Under the pieces are notes generated by a model that worked only from the letters and a program-made list of their open reading frames with translations, had not been told where the DNA came from and did not search any database. DNA of 64,000 nucleotides from Neotamlana laminarinivorans (GTDB lineage: Bacteria; Bacteroidota; Bacteroidia; Flavobacteriales; Flavobacteriaceae). The position numbers were made by a program, and so were the translations under genes. Shown in pieces: positions 36,822-45,615 of this stretch (the stretch's first letter is position 1; every line of letters begins with the position of its first letter). Location of the stretch: NCBI RefSeq assembly GCF_020523925.1, contig NZ_JAJAPW010000002.1, forward strand, positions 248,001 to 312,000, given 5' to 3'.

Positions 36822-38063
36822 GTGAATAAAGAAACTTCTAGAATATTAAAACGTATTGATGCCTTAGGTGAAATAAGCGATGATAAACAGTGTTTATCCC
36901 GTTTCTATGGAACAAAATCGCATAAAAAAGCCCGTAAAAAACTATTAAAATGGATGGCTAAAGCGGGCATGCAAACATCCACCGATATTGTAGGCAATGT
37001 TAAAGGTGTTTTAAAAAGTAGCAACCCAAATGCTAAACATTTTATGATTGGCTCTCATTACGATTCGGTATTCAATGCCGGAAAATACGATGGGCCATTA
37101 GGCATAATTTTAGGTATTGAAATCGCTCATGCATTTTCAAAACAAAATACAGAGCTCCCATTTCATTTACATGTTTGCGCTTTTGCTGATGAAGAGGGTT
37201 GCCGATTTAATATAGCATATTTAGGAAGCTCTTTAATTGCAGGAAATTTCAACAAAAATTGGTTAAAAAAAGAAGATGATTATGGCTACTCATTATCGCG
37301 TTTAATGAAGAAAAACAAAGGCGATTTTAAAGACATAAATAAAAATATAATTCCACCAGAAAGTTGGTTAGGCTATTTTGAGCCACATATAGAGCAAGGT
37401 CCTGTTTTATGCGACGAAAATACAGCCGTTTGTTTAGTTAGCGGCATTGCTGCACAAAACAGAGTAAATATAACTTGGAAAGGCATAAGTGGTCATGCTG
37501 GAACTTACCCAATGGATTTACGAAACGACGCACTTTGCGCTGCTTCAGAATTTATATTGGGCGTAGAAAACCTAGGAAAACAAAACAAGGAAAAATTAGT
37601 TACTACAGTAGGAAAAATTAAATCAGAACCTAATGTTTCAAACGTAATTCCTGGTTTAGTCTCTCACAGTTTAGATCTTAGGTCGCCCAACAATAAATTT
37701 TTAGAAAACATCACAAAAACACTGTATTATAAGGCTTTAAAAATTGCAGAAGAAAGACATATTGAGCTACAATGGGAAATCATGCAATCTAACCCCTCTG
37801 TAACCTGTAATAATCAGCTAAAAGAAGCTTTAGCAACCTCTATAAAAAAATACAATAAAAAACTTATTGAAATTCCTAGCGGTGCAGGTCACGATGCTGT
37901 AATGCTTTCAAACGTGGCGCCTGTTTCAATGCTTTTTATACGTTGTAAAGAGGGCATTAGCCACAACCCCGAAGAATATGTTTCTCCTGAAGATATCGAA
38001 ACATCATTTAAAGTCTCTTTCGATTTTATAAATGAATTAGCAAAAAAAAATGAATATGAATAA
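36822..38063 (+). CDS. allC: Allantoate amidohydrolase (M20 family)
   Basis: The enzyme cleaves allantoate to ureidoglycine, CO2 and ammonia. I start at the GTG 5 nt after the pucG stop, giving 413 residues; the frame is open further upstream but only inside pucG. Metal and active-site motifs are GSHYDSVFNAGKYDG, DEEGCRFN, EPHIEQGP, SGHAGTYPM and SHNPEEYVSPED. The EEGCRF form is typical of allantoate amidohydrolase, while the second paralogue in the operon has EEPTRF. It overlaps the next gene by 14 nt. Confidence 0.85.
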   Translation: MNKETSRILKRIDALGEISDDKQCLSRFYGTKSHKKARKKLLKWMAKAGMQTSTDIVGNVKGVLKSSNPNAKHFMIGSHYDSVFNAGKYDGPLGIILGIEIAHAFSKQNTELPFHLHVCAFADEEGCRFNIAYLGSSLIAGNFNKNWLKKEDDYGYSLSRLMKKNKGDFKDINKNIIPPESWLGYFEPHIEQGPVLCDENTAVCLVSGIAAQNRVNITWKGISGHAGTYPMDLRNDALCAASEFILGVENLGKQNKEKLVTTVGKIKSEPNVSNVIPGLVSHSLDLRSPNNKFLENITKTLYYKALKIAEERHIELQWEIMQSNPSVTCNNQLKEALATSIKKYNKKLIEIPSGAGHDAVMLSNVAPVSMLFIRCKEGISHNPEEYVSPEDIETSFKVSFDFINELAKKNEYE

Positions 38064-38817
38064 AATAAAATTAACAGCCATTTCTACAACAGTTGTAGAA
38101 CGCGATCATGCTGTAATTACAGGCGATGGCTTTGTAAATAGCGCCATTCCTGGTTGGACAAACTGCGAAGTTAATGTTGTTATAAACGAGGCTATGGGCG
38201 CTAAGTTTTGCCAATTATTAGTTACTTTAAATAAAGCAACCGTTTTAAAAGGTACTACTGAAGCTACACAAATATTTTTCTATGTTATTGATGGATCGAG
38301 CGAAGTTATTGTTGATGGCAAAACCCACCAACTAACACAAGGTTCTTACGTTTACATTCCGGTTAATAAAAACTATGAATTTAAAAATGCTTCAGAAAAC
38401 ACCAAGTTTTTAACTTTTCATAAAACATACGAGTTTTTAGAAGGTTATAAAATCCCTGATGTAATAGTCGCAAATCAATCTACTGTAAATCAAAATATTT
38501 ACTGTGACGATCCAGATTTATTAATGCAAAATTTACTTCCAGATCAAGATAATTTTTCTTTTGATATGGCAGTAAACATTTTTACCTACAACCCAGGTGC
38601 AAATTTGCCTTTTGTAGAAACTCACATCATGGAACACGGCTTAATTTATTTACAAGGCCAGGGCATTTATCGTTTAGCAGACAAATGGTATCCTATAAAA
38701 AAAGGCGATAGTATCTGGATGGCACCTTATTGCCCGCAATGGTTTGGTGCTTTGGGCAAAGAGCCAGCCGTATATATTTACTATAAAAACGTAAACCGAT
38801 TTCCTATAAAACCTTAA
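38050..38817 (+). CDS. allE: (S)-ureidoglycine aminohydrolase (bicupin)
   Basis: This 255-residue bicupin releases ammonia from ureidoglycine to form ureidoglycolate with a manganese ion. N-terminal features (TAISTTVVERDHAVITGDGF, ending PGWTNCEVNVV) and the C-terminal metal cupin with FVETHIMEHGLIYLQGQG match the UGHY/YlbA family. It competes with pucG for the same substrate, so the operon encodes two fates. A second ATG two codons in is an alternative start. It overlaps allC and precedes the last gene by 9 nt. Confidence 0.9.
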   Translation: MNMNKIKLTAISTTVVERDHAVITGDGFVNSAIPGWTNCEVNVVINEAMGAKFCQLLVTLNKATVLKGTTEATQIFFYVIDGSSEVIVDGKTHQLTQGSYVYIPVNKNYEFKNASENTKFLTFHKTYEFLEGYKIPDVIVANQSTVNQNIYCDDPDLLMQNLLPDQDNFSFDMAVNIFTYNPGANLPFVETHIMEHGLIYLQGQGIYRLADKWYPIKKGDSIWMAPYCPQWFGALGKEPAVYIYYKNVNRFPIKP

Positions 38818-38826
38818 ACGCAAATT

Positions 38827-40047
38827 ATGAATAGAATTGATAAAGAATTACAAAAACTAGCCTCATTTTCTGCAACGCCTAACCCCTCGGTAACCAGAAT
38901 AGTATATTCTGAAGAAGATATGGAAGCTAGAGCTTATTTTATTACGCTATGCGAAAATATAGGACTTAAAGTGCGTGTTGATGTTATAGGAAATACTTTT
39001 GCAAGATGGGAAGGTTCACAACCAGATTTAGCTCCAGTAGGAACGGGTTCGCATATTGATGCTATTCCAGAATCTGGACAATACGACGGTACAGTTGGTG
39101 TTTTTGGTGGTCTTGAAGCTATTAGGGTGTTAAAAGAATCGGGATATAGTCCAAAACGATCTATTGAAATTCTATTATTCACCTCAGAAGAACCAACACG
39201 TTTTGGTATTGGCTGTTTAGGAAGCCGAATGTTAAGCGGACAATTAACTCCTGAAAATGCTGAAAAGTTAATTGATACCGAAAATAATTCATTAAAACAA
39301 AATTTAGAGCGTGTTAATTTTAATACTGATTTAAGCTCGGTAAAACTTCCTAAAAATTACTATAATGCTTTTGTTGAATTACATATAGAACAAGGCCCTA
39401 TTTTAGAAGCAGAAAATTTAGATATAGGTATTGTTACCATGATTGCCGCACCTAGCTCTCTAGGTGTTCAAATAGTTGGTCAAGGTGGTCATGCAGGTTG
39501 TGTACTTATGCCAAAACGTAAAGATGCAGGTTGTGCTGCTGCAGAAATTGCTCTAGCTGTTGAAAGTATTGCCCAAAATAGCGCTAGCGATAATACAGTA
39601 GCAACCACCGGTATTTTTAATATTAAACCTGGTGCTGTAAACAGTATTCCTAAAGAAGCTTACCTAGAAATAGATTTAAGAGATACCTTTATTGAAACTA
39701 GAGATAAAGCCTTAAACGATGTACAGGATAAAATAAAAGAAATCTCTAATCGTCGTGGTGTAACCAGTAATGTTAAATTATTAAACTGCGACCCACCAGC
39801 AATATGTGCAGAAAACTTAGTAAATACTGTAGAAAACGTAACTAAAAACTTAGGCTATTCTTATAAGAAAATGATAAGTCATGCATATCATGATTCGTTA
39901 TTTATGGCTCAAATATGTCCAACAACTATGATTTTTATTCCTTGTCGCGATGGGTTAAGTCATCATCCAGACGAATACAGTTCTCCAGAACAAATACATA
40001 AAGGTGTGCAAACCTTAGCACTATCACTAAAAGCCTTATCGGAATAA
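38827..40047 (+). CDS. Ureidoglycolate amidohydrolase (M20 family)
   Basis: The 406-residue M20-family hydrolase resembles the allantoate enzyme two genes upstream but has TSEEPTRFGIGCLGSR, the form I associate with plant-type ureidoglycolate amidohydrolase, plus GTGSHIDAIPESGQYDG, ELHIEQGPIL and SHHPDEYSSPEQ. It would convert ureidoglycolate to glyoxylate, CO2 and ammonia, completing purine breakdown. Some related enzymes act on carbamoyl amino acids. Position after the ureidoglycine aminohydrolase gene supports the pathway role. A strong terminator follows 17 nt later. Confidence 0.82.
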   Translation: MNRIDKELQKLASFSATPNPSVTRIVYSEEDMEARAYFITLCENIGLKVRVDVIGNTFARWEGSQPDLAPVGTGSHIDAIPESGQYDGTVGVFGGLEAIRVLKESGYSPKRSIEILLFTSEEPTRFGIGCLGSRMLSGQLTPENAEKLIDTENNSLKQNLERVNFNTDLSSVKLPKNYYNAFVELHIEQGPILEAENLDIGIVTMIAAPSSLGVQIVGQGGHAGCVLMPKRKDAGCAAAEIALAVESIAQNSASDNTVATTGIFNIKPGAVNSIPKEAYLEIDLRDTFIETRDKALNDVQDKIKEISNRRGVTSNVKLLNCDPPAICAENLVNTVENVTKNLGYSYKKMISHAYHDSLFMAQICPTTMIFIPCRDGLSHHPDEYSSPEQIHKGVQTLALSLKALSE

Positions 40048-40064
40048 TTTTTTTCTTAGAGTGT

Positions 40065-40100
40065 AAAAGCCCTTAAAACAATTGTGTTTTAAGGGCTTTT
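40065..40100. terminator. Intrinsic terminator of the purine-degradation operon
   Basis: A perfect 16-bp stem (AAAAGCCCTTAAAACA with its complement, 4-nt loop) with terminal T runs on both strands ends the operon and can also terminate the tRNA-Ala gene on the other strand. Confidence 0.93.
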
Positions 40101-40105
40101 TATTG

Positions 40106-40179
40106 TGGAGAAGACGGGATTCGAACCCGTGACCTCTTGACTGCCAGTCAAGCACTCTAGCCAACTGAGCTACATCCCC
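40106..40179 (-). tRNA. tRNA-Ala (anticodon GGC)
   Basis: The minus strand folds into a 74-nt cloverleaf: acceptor GGGGATG paired with CTTCTCC, anticodon arm CTTGA-CTGGCAG-TCAAG giving anticodon GGC (codon GCC, Ala), and T arm ACGGG-TTCGAAT-CCCGT. The G3-U70 pair that identifies alanine tRNA is present. Position 6-67 is a U-U mismatch. The discriminator is A and CCA is not encoded. Confidence 0.95.
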
Positions 40180-40259
40180 ATTTTAACATATATTTGTTTT
40201 AACTTCTGTTAACAAACAAAAAAATTAAAATAAATTTGCCGTAAATGTAAACATTTTTC

Positions 40260-40760
40260 ATGATTAGAAAAGCAAAAGTTACAGATATTGATAGGTTATT
40301 AGAAATTACAAAATCCTGTGCAGCTAGCATGATTGCACAAAATATTTTTCAATGGAACGAGTTTTATCCTAATAAAAAACCATTTTTAAACGATTTTAAT
40401 CGCGACGAACTTTATGTTTTAGATATAGACAATAAAGTTATGGGATGTATAACCATTTCAACACTTATGGATGAAGAATACATTCCTATTAAATGGCTTA
40501 CCAAAAACGAAAACAACATTTATATTCACCGGTTAGCTGTTCATCCGGAGGTTCAAGGAAAAGGTTATGCTCAAAAACTTATGAGTTTTGCCGAAAATTA
40601 TGCAAAAACAAATCATTTTACTTCTGTAAGATTAGATACTTTTTCGCAAAACCCAAGAAATGTAAAATTCTATGAAACTAGAGGGTACAAACGCTTAGGC
40701 GATGTATTTTTCCCTAAACAAAGTGAATTTCCGTTTCACTGTTACGAACTAGTATTGTGA
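40260..40760 (+). CDS. GNAT family N-acetyltransferase
   Basis: The 166-residue protein has the GNAT acetyl-CoA-binding motif VHPEVQGKGYAQKLM preceded by the strand HRLAVHPE and followed by RLDTFSQNPRNVKFYETRGY. The acceptor is unknown. Its TGA overlaps the GTG start of the MATE transporter by 4 nt, so the two are coupled. This could link acetylation to export of a toxic compound, but nothing in the sequence shows it. Confidence 0.87.
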   Translation: MIRKAKVTDIDRLLEITKSCAASMIAQNIFQWNEFYPNKKPFLNDFNRDELYVLDIDNKVMGCITISTLMDEEYIPIKWLTKNENNIYIHRLAVHPEVQGKGYAQKLMSFAENYAKTNHFTSVRLDTFSQNPRNVKFYETRGYKRLGDVFFPKQSEFPFHCYELVL

Positions 40761-42091
40761 GCGCAGATATAAGTTTTAAACATATAAACAAACTAGCTAT
40801 TCCTGCATTAATTGCGGGCGTTTCAGAGCCTATTTTGTCGTTAACCGATGCTGCTGTAGTTGGGAATATTTCAGAAAACGCAACCGAATCGTTAGCAGCT
40901 GTCGGTATAGTAACAACATTTTTATCTATGCTTATTTGGGTTTTAGGGCAAACGCGTAGTGCTATTTCCTCTATTGTATCTCAATATGTTGGTGCAAATA
41001 AATTAAACGAAATTACCAGCTTACCAGCACAAGCCATTTTTATAGTTACTTCTTTAAGTATTTTAATTATTATTGGTACATACCCATTTGCTAGGAGTAT
41101 ATTTAAACTTTATAATGCCAGTAATTTAATTTTAGAATATTGTATAGACTATTATCGCATACGCGTTTTCGGTTTTCCATTTACACTTTTTACAATGGCT
41201 GTTTTTGGGGCTTTTCGTGGTTTACAAAATACGTTTTATCCTATGATAATAGCCCTAATTGGTGCTGCCTTAAATATAGTTTTAGACTTTATTTTAGTTT
41301 ACGGAATACCCAATTACATTAGCCCAATGTATGTAAATGGTGCGGCATATGCCAGCATTATTGCTCAAATAATTATGGCATTATTATCGGCTTACTTTTT
41401 ACTAACAAAAACACCAATTACCTTAAAAATAAGCTTTCCTTTTAACAAAGAAATAAACCATTTTTTATTAATGGTTTTAAATTTATTTATTAGAACCGTT
41501 GCTTTAAACGTTACATTATATTTTGCAAGCGCCTATGCAACAAGTTATGGCGCTAATTATATTGCAGCTTATACTATAGCAATAAACTTATGGTTTTTAG
41601 GCGCTTTTATTATAGATGGTTATGCAAGTGCTGGAAACATATTATCAGGTAAATTGTATGGCGCCAAACAATATAATTTACTTATTCAGTTAAGTAATAA
41701 ACTCATAAAATACGGTGTTTTATTAGGAATTTCAACCGCTATTATTGGTGTCATTTTATATTACCCTGTCGGAAGAATTTTTACAAACGAAACCGAAGTT
41801 TTACAAGCATTTTACTCTATTTTCTTTGTAATACTAATTATGCAGCCTTTATGCGCATTAGCTTTTATTTTTGATGGCATGTTTAAAGGCCTTGGTAAAA
41901 TGAAATACCTTCGTAATGTGCTTTTATGCGCAACCTTTTTAGTGTTTTTACCTATACTATTTCTACTAGATTATTTCAATTTTAAACTTTATGCCATTTT
42001 TATAGCGCTAACCATTTGGATTATAGCTCGTGGACTCCCCTTAATAATTAAATTTAGAAAACTATTTTTGCCACTTGCTAAAAACAATTAA
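40757..42091 (+). CDS. MATE family efflux transporter
   Basis: The 444-residue protein starts at GTG inside the preceding gene's stop (GTGA) and has about twelve membrane segments in two bundles of six, as in the MATE fold. Typical features are ALIAGVSEPILSLTDAAVVG near the N-terminus and FGAFRGLQNTFYPM in the first bundle. It should export organic cations or drugs using sodium or protons. A very small membrane peptide gene follows after 21 nt. Confidence 0.9.
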   Translation: MSADISFKHINKLAIPALIAGVSEPILSLTDAAVVGNISENATESLAAVGIVTTFLSMLIWVLGQTRSAISSIVSQYVGANKLNEITSLPAQAIFIVTSLSILIIIGTYPFARSIFKLYNASNLILEYCIDYYRIRVFGFPFTLFTMAVFGAFRGLQNTFYPMIIALIGAALNIVLDFILVYGIPNYISPMYVNGAAYASIIAQIIMALLSAYFLLTKTPITLKISFPFNKEINHFLLMVLNLFIRTVALNVTLYFASAYATSYGANYIAAYTIAINLWFLGAFIIDGYASAGNILSGKLYGAKQYNLLIQLSNKLIKYGVLLGISTAIIGVILYYPVGRIFTNETEVLQAFYSIFFVILIMQPLCALAFIFDGMFKGLGKMKYLRNVLLCATFLVFLPILFLLDYFNFKLYAIFIALTIWIIARGLPLIIKFRKLFLPLAKNN

Positions 42092-42112
42092 ATTTACTCA
42101 AAAAACAAACCT

Positions 42113-42211
42113 ATGGATTTCATGTCTTTTATAAGTGGTAATGGCTTATTTCTACTTTTAGCATTAATTTTAATAATAGTTTATATAGTAAACCGCATAA
42201 GAAAACGCTAA
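42113..42211 (+). CDS. Predicted 32-residue single-span membrane peptide
   Basis: ATG to TAA encodes a short peptide starting MDFMSFISGNG, with a hydrophobic core of about 17 residues rich in Leu and Ile and a basic tail NRIRKR, a standard single-span topology with a cytosolic C-terminus. An A-rich leader precedes the ATG. It follows the MATE gene by 21 nt on the same strand and ends 1 nt before the convergent oxygenase stop. I do not recognise a family. The composition makes it more likely to be real than random. Confidence 0.5.
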   Translation: MDFMSFISGNGLFLLLALILIIVYIVNRIRKR

Positions 42212-42212
42212 A

Positions 42213-42842
42213 TTATCGCGTTTTTAGCCAACCCGTAATACTAAAACGTTGTGTATTTACAGGCTTAACCTCATGTTCAATAACTTGGCTTTCAAAAATA
42301 ACTACGCGCCCAGGAAACGGATAAATAATTTTTTCTTCATTTTTTAAATAGAGCACCAATTCGCCACTATTTTCGGGCAACCAACCATCTTCGTTTAAAT
42401 AACACACAAACGAAAGTTTACGCCTATCATCATTCTGGAAAGTATCAATATGGCGTTTGTAAAACGTGCCTTTAGGGTAAATAGCGTAATGAAATTCTTT
42501 AAACAACACGCCTAAAAAGCAAGTGCGATTTAAATACCCAATTAAATCATTAATTTTAGCAAAAAACAAGTCTTCGGCAGTGTTAGCCATAAGCTCATCA
42601 ATCCAAAAAATTAAATCACCACGAATCGATTTTATAATACTTTCGTTGGTTTTGTTACCAATAGCAGCTTTTTTAAAATCGTCTTCCGTTTTTCGTTTTA
42701 AAAGAGAATCTCTAAGTAATTCAACTTCATTGTTCGAGAAAAAATCCTCAACAATACAAAATTGTTGCTTCGCTAAATCCTCAATTATTTTTTCATAAAG
42801 CGAATTTTCAACAAAATCAATAGCCTCAAACAAATGGCTCAT
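42213..42842 (-). CDS. 2OG-Fe(II) oxygenase superfamily protein
   Basis: The 209-residue protein has the iron- and oxoglutarate-binding set of the prolyl-4-hydroxylase-like family: HIDTF (HxD), a later His in VIEHEVKPV and an Arg in QRFSITGW. The region FVCYLNEDGWLPENSGELVL is typical of this family. The substrate is unknown; bacterial relatives hydroxylate proteins such as EF-Tu or small molecules. I start at the ATG (MSHLFEAID) two codons inside a TTG. It diverges from queD over 119 nt. Confidence 0.85.
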   Translation of the reverse strand: MSHLFEAIDFVENSLYEKIIEDLAKQQFCIVEDFFSNNEVELLRDSLLKRKTEDDFKKAAIGNKTNESIIKSIRGDLIFWIDELMANTAEDLFFAKINDLIGYLNRTCFLGVLFKEFHYAIYPKGTFYKRHIDTFQNDDRRKLSFVCYLNEDGWLPENSGELVLYLKNEEKIIYPFPGRVVIFESQVIEHEVKPVNTQRFSITGWLKTR

Positions 42843-42925
42843 AAGCAAATAGAAATATAAATCTATCCACCGCGGATAAAAGTGCGCAAATGTAATCTAA
42901 AAATCGATTCGTAAAACAAATTGAA

Positions 42926-42933
42926 TATCTTTG
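42926..42933 (+). promoter_or_regulatory. Candidate -7 promoter box for queD
   Basis: TATCTTTG matches TAnnTTTG, 28 nt before the ATG. No clear TTG is found at -33. Confidence 0.45.
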
Positions 42934-42961
42934 TAGCAAATTTTATATTCGCAGCAATATT

Positions 42962-43417
42962 ATGAGTAATCACATTCGCATTACAAAACAGTTTTTTTTC
43001 GAATCAGGACACGCCCTTTACGGTTACGATGGTAAATGCAAAAACGTACATGGCCACAGTTATAAACTTTACGTAACAGTAATTGGCTCGCCAATAACAG
43101 ACAAAAACAACGTAAAATACGGTATGGTAATCGATTTTGGCGACCTAAAAAAAATAGTAAAAGAAGAAATCGTTGATGTTTTCGACCACGCTACTGTTTT
43201 CAATCAAAACACACCTCACTTAGAGTTAGCAAAAGAGCTACAAAAACGCGACCACAAGGTTATACTCGTAGATTACCAACCTACCAGCGAAATGATGATT
43301 ATCGATTTTGCAAAAAAAATAAAAAAGCGCCTTCCAAACCATATAGAATTACACTCACTAAAGTTAAAAGAAACAGACACCTCGTATGCCGAGTGGTTTG
43401 CTTACGATAATATTTAG
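42962..43417 (+). CDS. queD: 6-carboxytetrahydropterin synthase (QueD family)
   Basis: The enzyme converts dihydroneopterin triphosphate to 6-carboxytetrahydropterin in queuosine precursor synthesis. The 151-residue protein has the zinc ligands His17 (FESGHAL), His30 and His32 (NVHGHSY) and the catalytic Cys26 in GKCKNVHGH. The family includes pyruvoyl-tetrahydropterin synthases, so the exact product is inferred. No other queuosine genes are adjacent. Its stop codon merges with the start of an intergenic repeat. Confidence 0.9.
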   Translation: MSNHIRITKQFFFESGHALYGYDGKCKNVHGHSYKLYVTVIGSPITDKNNVKYGMVIDFGDLKKIVKEEIVDVFDHATVFNQNTPHLELAKELQKRDHKVILVDYQPTSEMMIIDFAKKIKKRLPNHIELHSLKLKETDTSYAEWFAYDNI

Positions 43418-43492
43418 GGCGTTACCACAAGGATCGGGCTTTCGCAAGTCGCTCTTTTCAAGAAGCTCCAACAATTGCTCAATCCCTAACGC
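43417..43492 (+). repeat. Dispersed intergenic repeat, GGGCGTTACC type
   Basis: The element begins at the last base of the queD stop with GGGCGTTACCAC and ends with CCCTAACGC; the outer GCGTTA and TAACGC are inverted. The interior GGATCGGGCTTTCGC is GC-rich compared with the surroundings. Sequences of this form are, from memory, frequent between genes in Flavobacteriaceae. A related copy lies near 59.3 kb. It is non-coding. Confidence 0.6.
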
Positions 43493-43545
43493 AAAACTAA
43501 TAGGCCGTTAAAAGGCCAGAACTCAAAAAAAGTTATATTTATAAC

Positions 43546-44298
43546 ATGCAAATTCCCGAAGGAAAAAAATTATATTTCGCTTCCGACAATCATTTAGGCG
43601 CACCAACAAAAGAAGCCTCTCGACCACGCGAAAAAAAGTTTGTAGCCTGGTTAGACGAAATAAAACAAGATGCGGCAGCTATTTTCCTTTTAGGCGATTT
43701 ATTCGATTTTTGGTTCGATTATAAAACCGTTGTACCTAAAGGCTTTACCAGAACTTTAGGCAAACTTGCCGAAATTTCCGATTCTGGAATTCCAATTTAT
43801 TACTTTGTTGGTAACCACGATTTATGGATGAATGGCTATTTCGAAGAAGAATTAAACATTCCTGTTTACCACAAACCTAAAGAATTCACTTTTAACAACA
43901 CCACTTTTTTTATAGGACATGGCGATGGTTTAGGCCCTGGCGATAAAGGTTACAAACGCATGAAAAAAGTATTTACCAATCCGTTTTGCAAGTGGTTATT
44001 TAGTTGGTTGCACCCCGATATTGGCGTAAAACTAGCTCAATATTTATCGGTAGAGAATAAAATGATTTCAGGCGACGAGGATGCTAAATTTTTAGGCGAA
44101 GATAACGAATGGCTTGTGCAATATTGCAAGCGCAAAGAAAGTCAAAAACATCGCGATTACTACGTGTTTGGACACAGGCATTTACCGCTAGAAATTTCTA
44201 TTGAAGACAAGGCAAAATACATAAACCTAGGCGATTGGATTATTTATTACACCTACGGCGTTTTTGATGGAGAAACACTAGAGCTTAAAAAATATTAA
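43546..44298 (+). CDS. lpxH: UDP-2,3-diacylglucosamine diphosphatase
   Basis: LpxH hydrolyses UDP-2,3-diacylglucosamine to lipid X in lipid A synthesis at the inner face of the cytoplasmic membrane. The 250-residue calcineurin-like phosphoesterase has the metal motifs FASDNHLGAP (Asp14, His16), LLGDLFDFWFDY, FVGNHDLWM, GHGDGLGPGD and FGHRHLPLE. It resembles the longer LpxH-like enzymes of Bacteroidota. Its stop overlaps the convergent MFS gene stop by 4 nt. Confidence 0.87.
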   Translation: MQIPEGKKLYFASDNHLGAPTKEASRPREKKFVAWLDEIKQDAAAIFLLGDLFDFWFDYKTVVPKGFTRTLGKLAEISDSGIPIYYFVGNHDLWMNGYFEEELNIPVYHKPKEFTFNNTTFFIGHGDGLGPGDKGYKRMKKVFTNPFCKWLFSWLHPDIGVKLAQYLSVENKMISGDEDAKFLGEDNEWLVQYCKRKESQKHRDYYVFGHRHLPLEISIEDKAKYINLGDWIIYYTYGVFDGETLELKKY

Positions 44299-45563
44299 TT
44301 GGTTTCTTCATGCCCTTCGTAATCCTTTGTTAAATCTAAATTTCTTAAAATTTTATTTTTAAAGCCAATAGCGGTAACCGTTAAAAGCGTCATAGTTCCA
44401 CCAAAAATAACAGCTCTTACAGGTCCTAATAATTTCGCGGCTAAACCGCTCTCGAAAGCACCCAACTCATTAGACGAACCAACAAACATTGAATTTACAG
44501 ACGATACACGTCCGCGCATTTCGTCAGGTGTTTTTAACTGCAAAATAGTTTGCCTAATAACCATAGAAATACCATCGGCAGCACCACTTAAAAATAAAGC
44601 TACCACACTAAGCCAAAAGCTAGACGATAGGCCAAAAACTATAATACAAATTCCAAAAATAAATATAGAAGCTAATAACTTTTTACCTGCATTTTTTGCA
44701 ACTGGAATATAGGTGGTTAAAAACATACTAACAATACTTCCTAAAGAAATTGAAGCATTTAAAACACCAAAACCTTGCGAACCAACCTTTAAAATATCTT
44801 GAGCAAAAACCGATAATAAAGCTACAGTTCCGCCAAAAAGAACCGCAATCATATCTAAAGTTAAAGCACCTAAAATCGCCTTATTTGAAAACACAAACTT
44901 AACGCCAACAGCCAAACTATCTTTAACAGACTCTTCTTTGTTAGTGTTTAAAATTGGTTTCTTTTTAATTCTGAAAGTGAAAATTAAGGCTAAAACTACC
45001 AAAACAAAAATGATGCACAGTGTTTTATCGACACCTATCCAATGAATAAAAAATCCACCACAAAGCGCACCTAAAACGGTGGCTGCTTTCCAAGTACTTG
45101 TGCTCCAAGTTGCGGCATTTGGGTATACTTTTTTAGGAACAATTAAAGCGATAAGTGAAAATATGGTTGGCCCAAAAAACGAACGTAAAAAACCACCAAA
45201 AAACACTAATGTGTAAATACCATATAAAATAGTTTTTGTAGACCAATTTGCTACAACAACATCCCAAGTTAAACAAAATAAACCTAAACTAATAAATGAA
45301 AATAAGGCAATACAAATTGCAAGTAAATTCCGTTTTTCGCTTCGGTCTACAATATGGCCTGCAAAAAGTGCCATGGTAAACGCTGGAATAATTTCCATTA
45401 AGCCAATAATTCCCAGAGCTAACGGATCTTTAGTTAAACTATATACTTCCCACTCGATAACAATAAATTGCATGGACCAGCCAAATACAAGTAGAAATCG
45501 CATAAAAAGGAAGATATTAAACTCCTTAAATTTTAAAGCCGCGTAAGGATCGTTTTTTGCCAT
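44295..45563 (-). CDS. MFS transporter
   Basis: This 422-residue protein has about twelve membrane segments and the cytosolic loop AGHIVDRSEKRN between helices 2 and 3, matching the MFS signature. A second related loop RQTILQLKTPDEMRGRVSSV is typical of the EntS/multidrug exporter group. The substrate is unknown. It is not obviously linked to neighbouring genes. Confidence 0.85.
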   Translation of the reverse strand: MAKNDPYAALKFKEFNIFLFMRFLLVFGWSMQFIVIEWEVYSLTKDPLALGIIGLMEIIPAFTMALFAGHIVDRSEKRNLLAICIALFSFISLGLFCLTWDVVVANWSTKTILYGIYTLVFFGGFLRSFFGPTIFSLIALIVPKKVYPNAATWSTSTWKAATVLGALCGGFFIHWIGVDKTLCIIFVLVVLALIFTFRIKKKPILNTNKEESVKDSLAVGVKFVFSNKAILGALTLDMIAVLFGGTVALLSVFAQDILKVGSQGFGVLNASISLGSIVSMFLTTYIPVAKNAGKKLLASIFIFGICIIVFGLSSSFWLSVVALFLSGAADGISMVIRQTILQLKTPDEMRGRVSSVNSMFVGSSNELGAFESGLAAKLLGPVRAVIFGGTMTLLTVTAIGFKNKILRNLDLTKDYEGHEETN

Positions 45564-45615
45564 AATTTTAAATAACGAAAGTATTAAAATTACATCTTGC
45601 AGCTAGTAAATTTAT

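Noticed and set aside
36822..40047. Tandem duplication of allC
   Set aside because: The two M20 enzymes differ in the key EEGCRF/EEPTRF motif and flank the step between their substrates, so they are old paralogues with different roles.
40106..40179. tRNA as an integration site for a mobile element
   Set aside because: No repeat of the tRNA 3' end, integrase or phage gene was found on either side.
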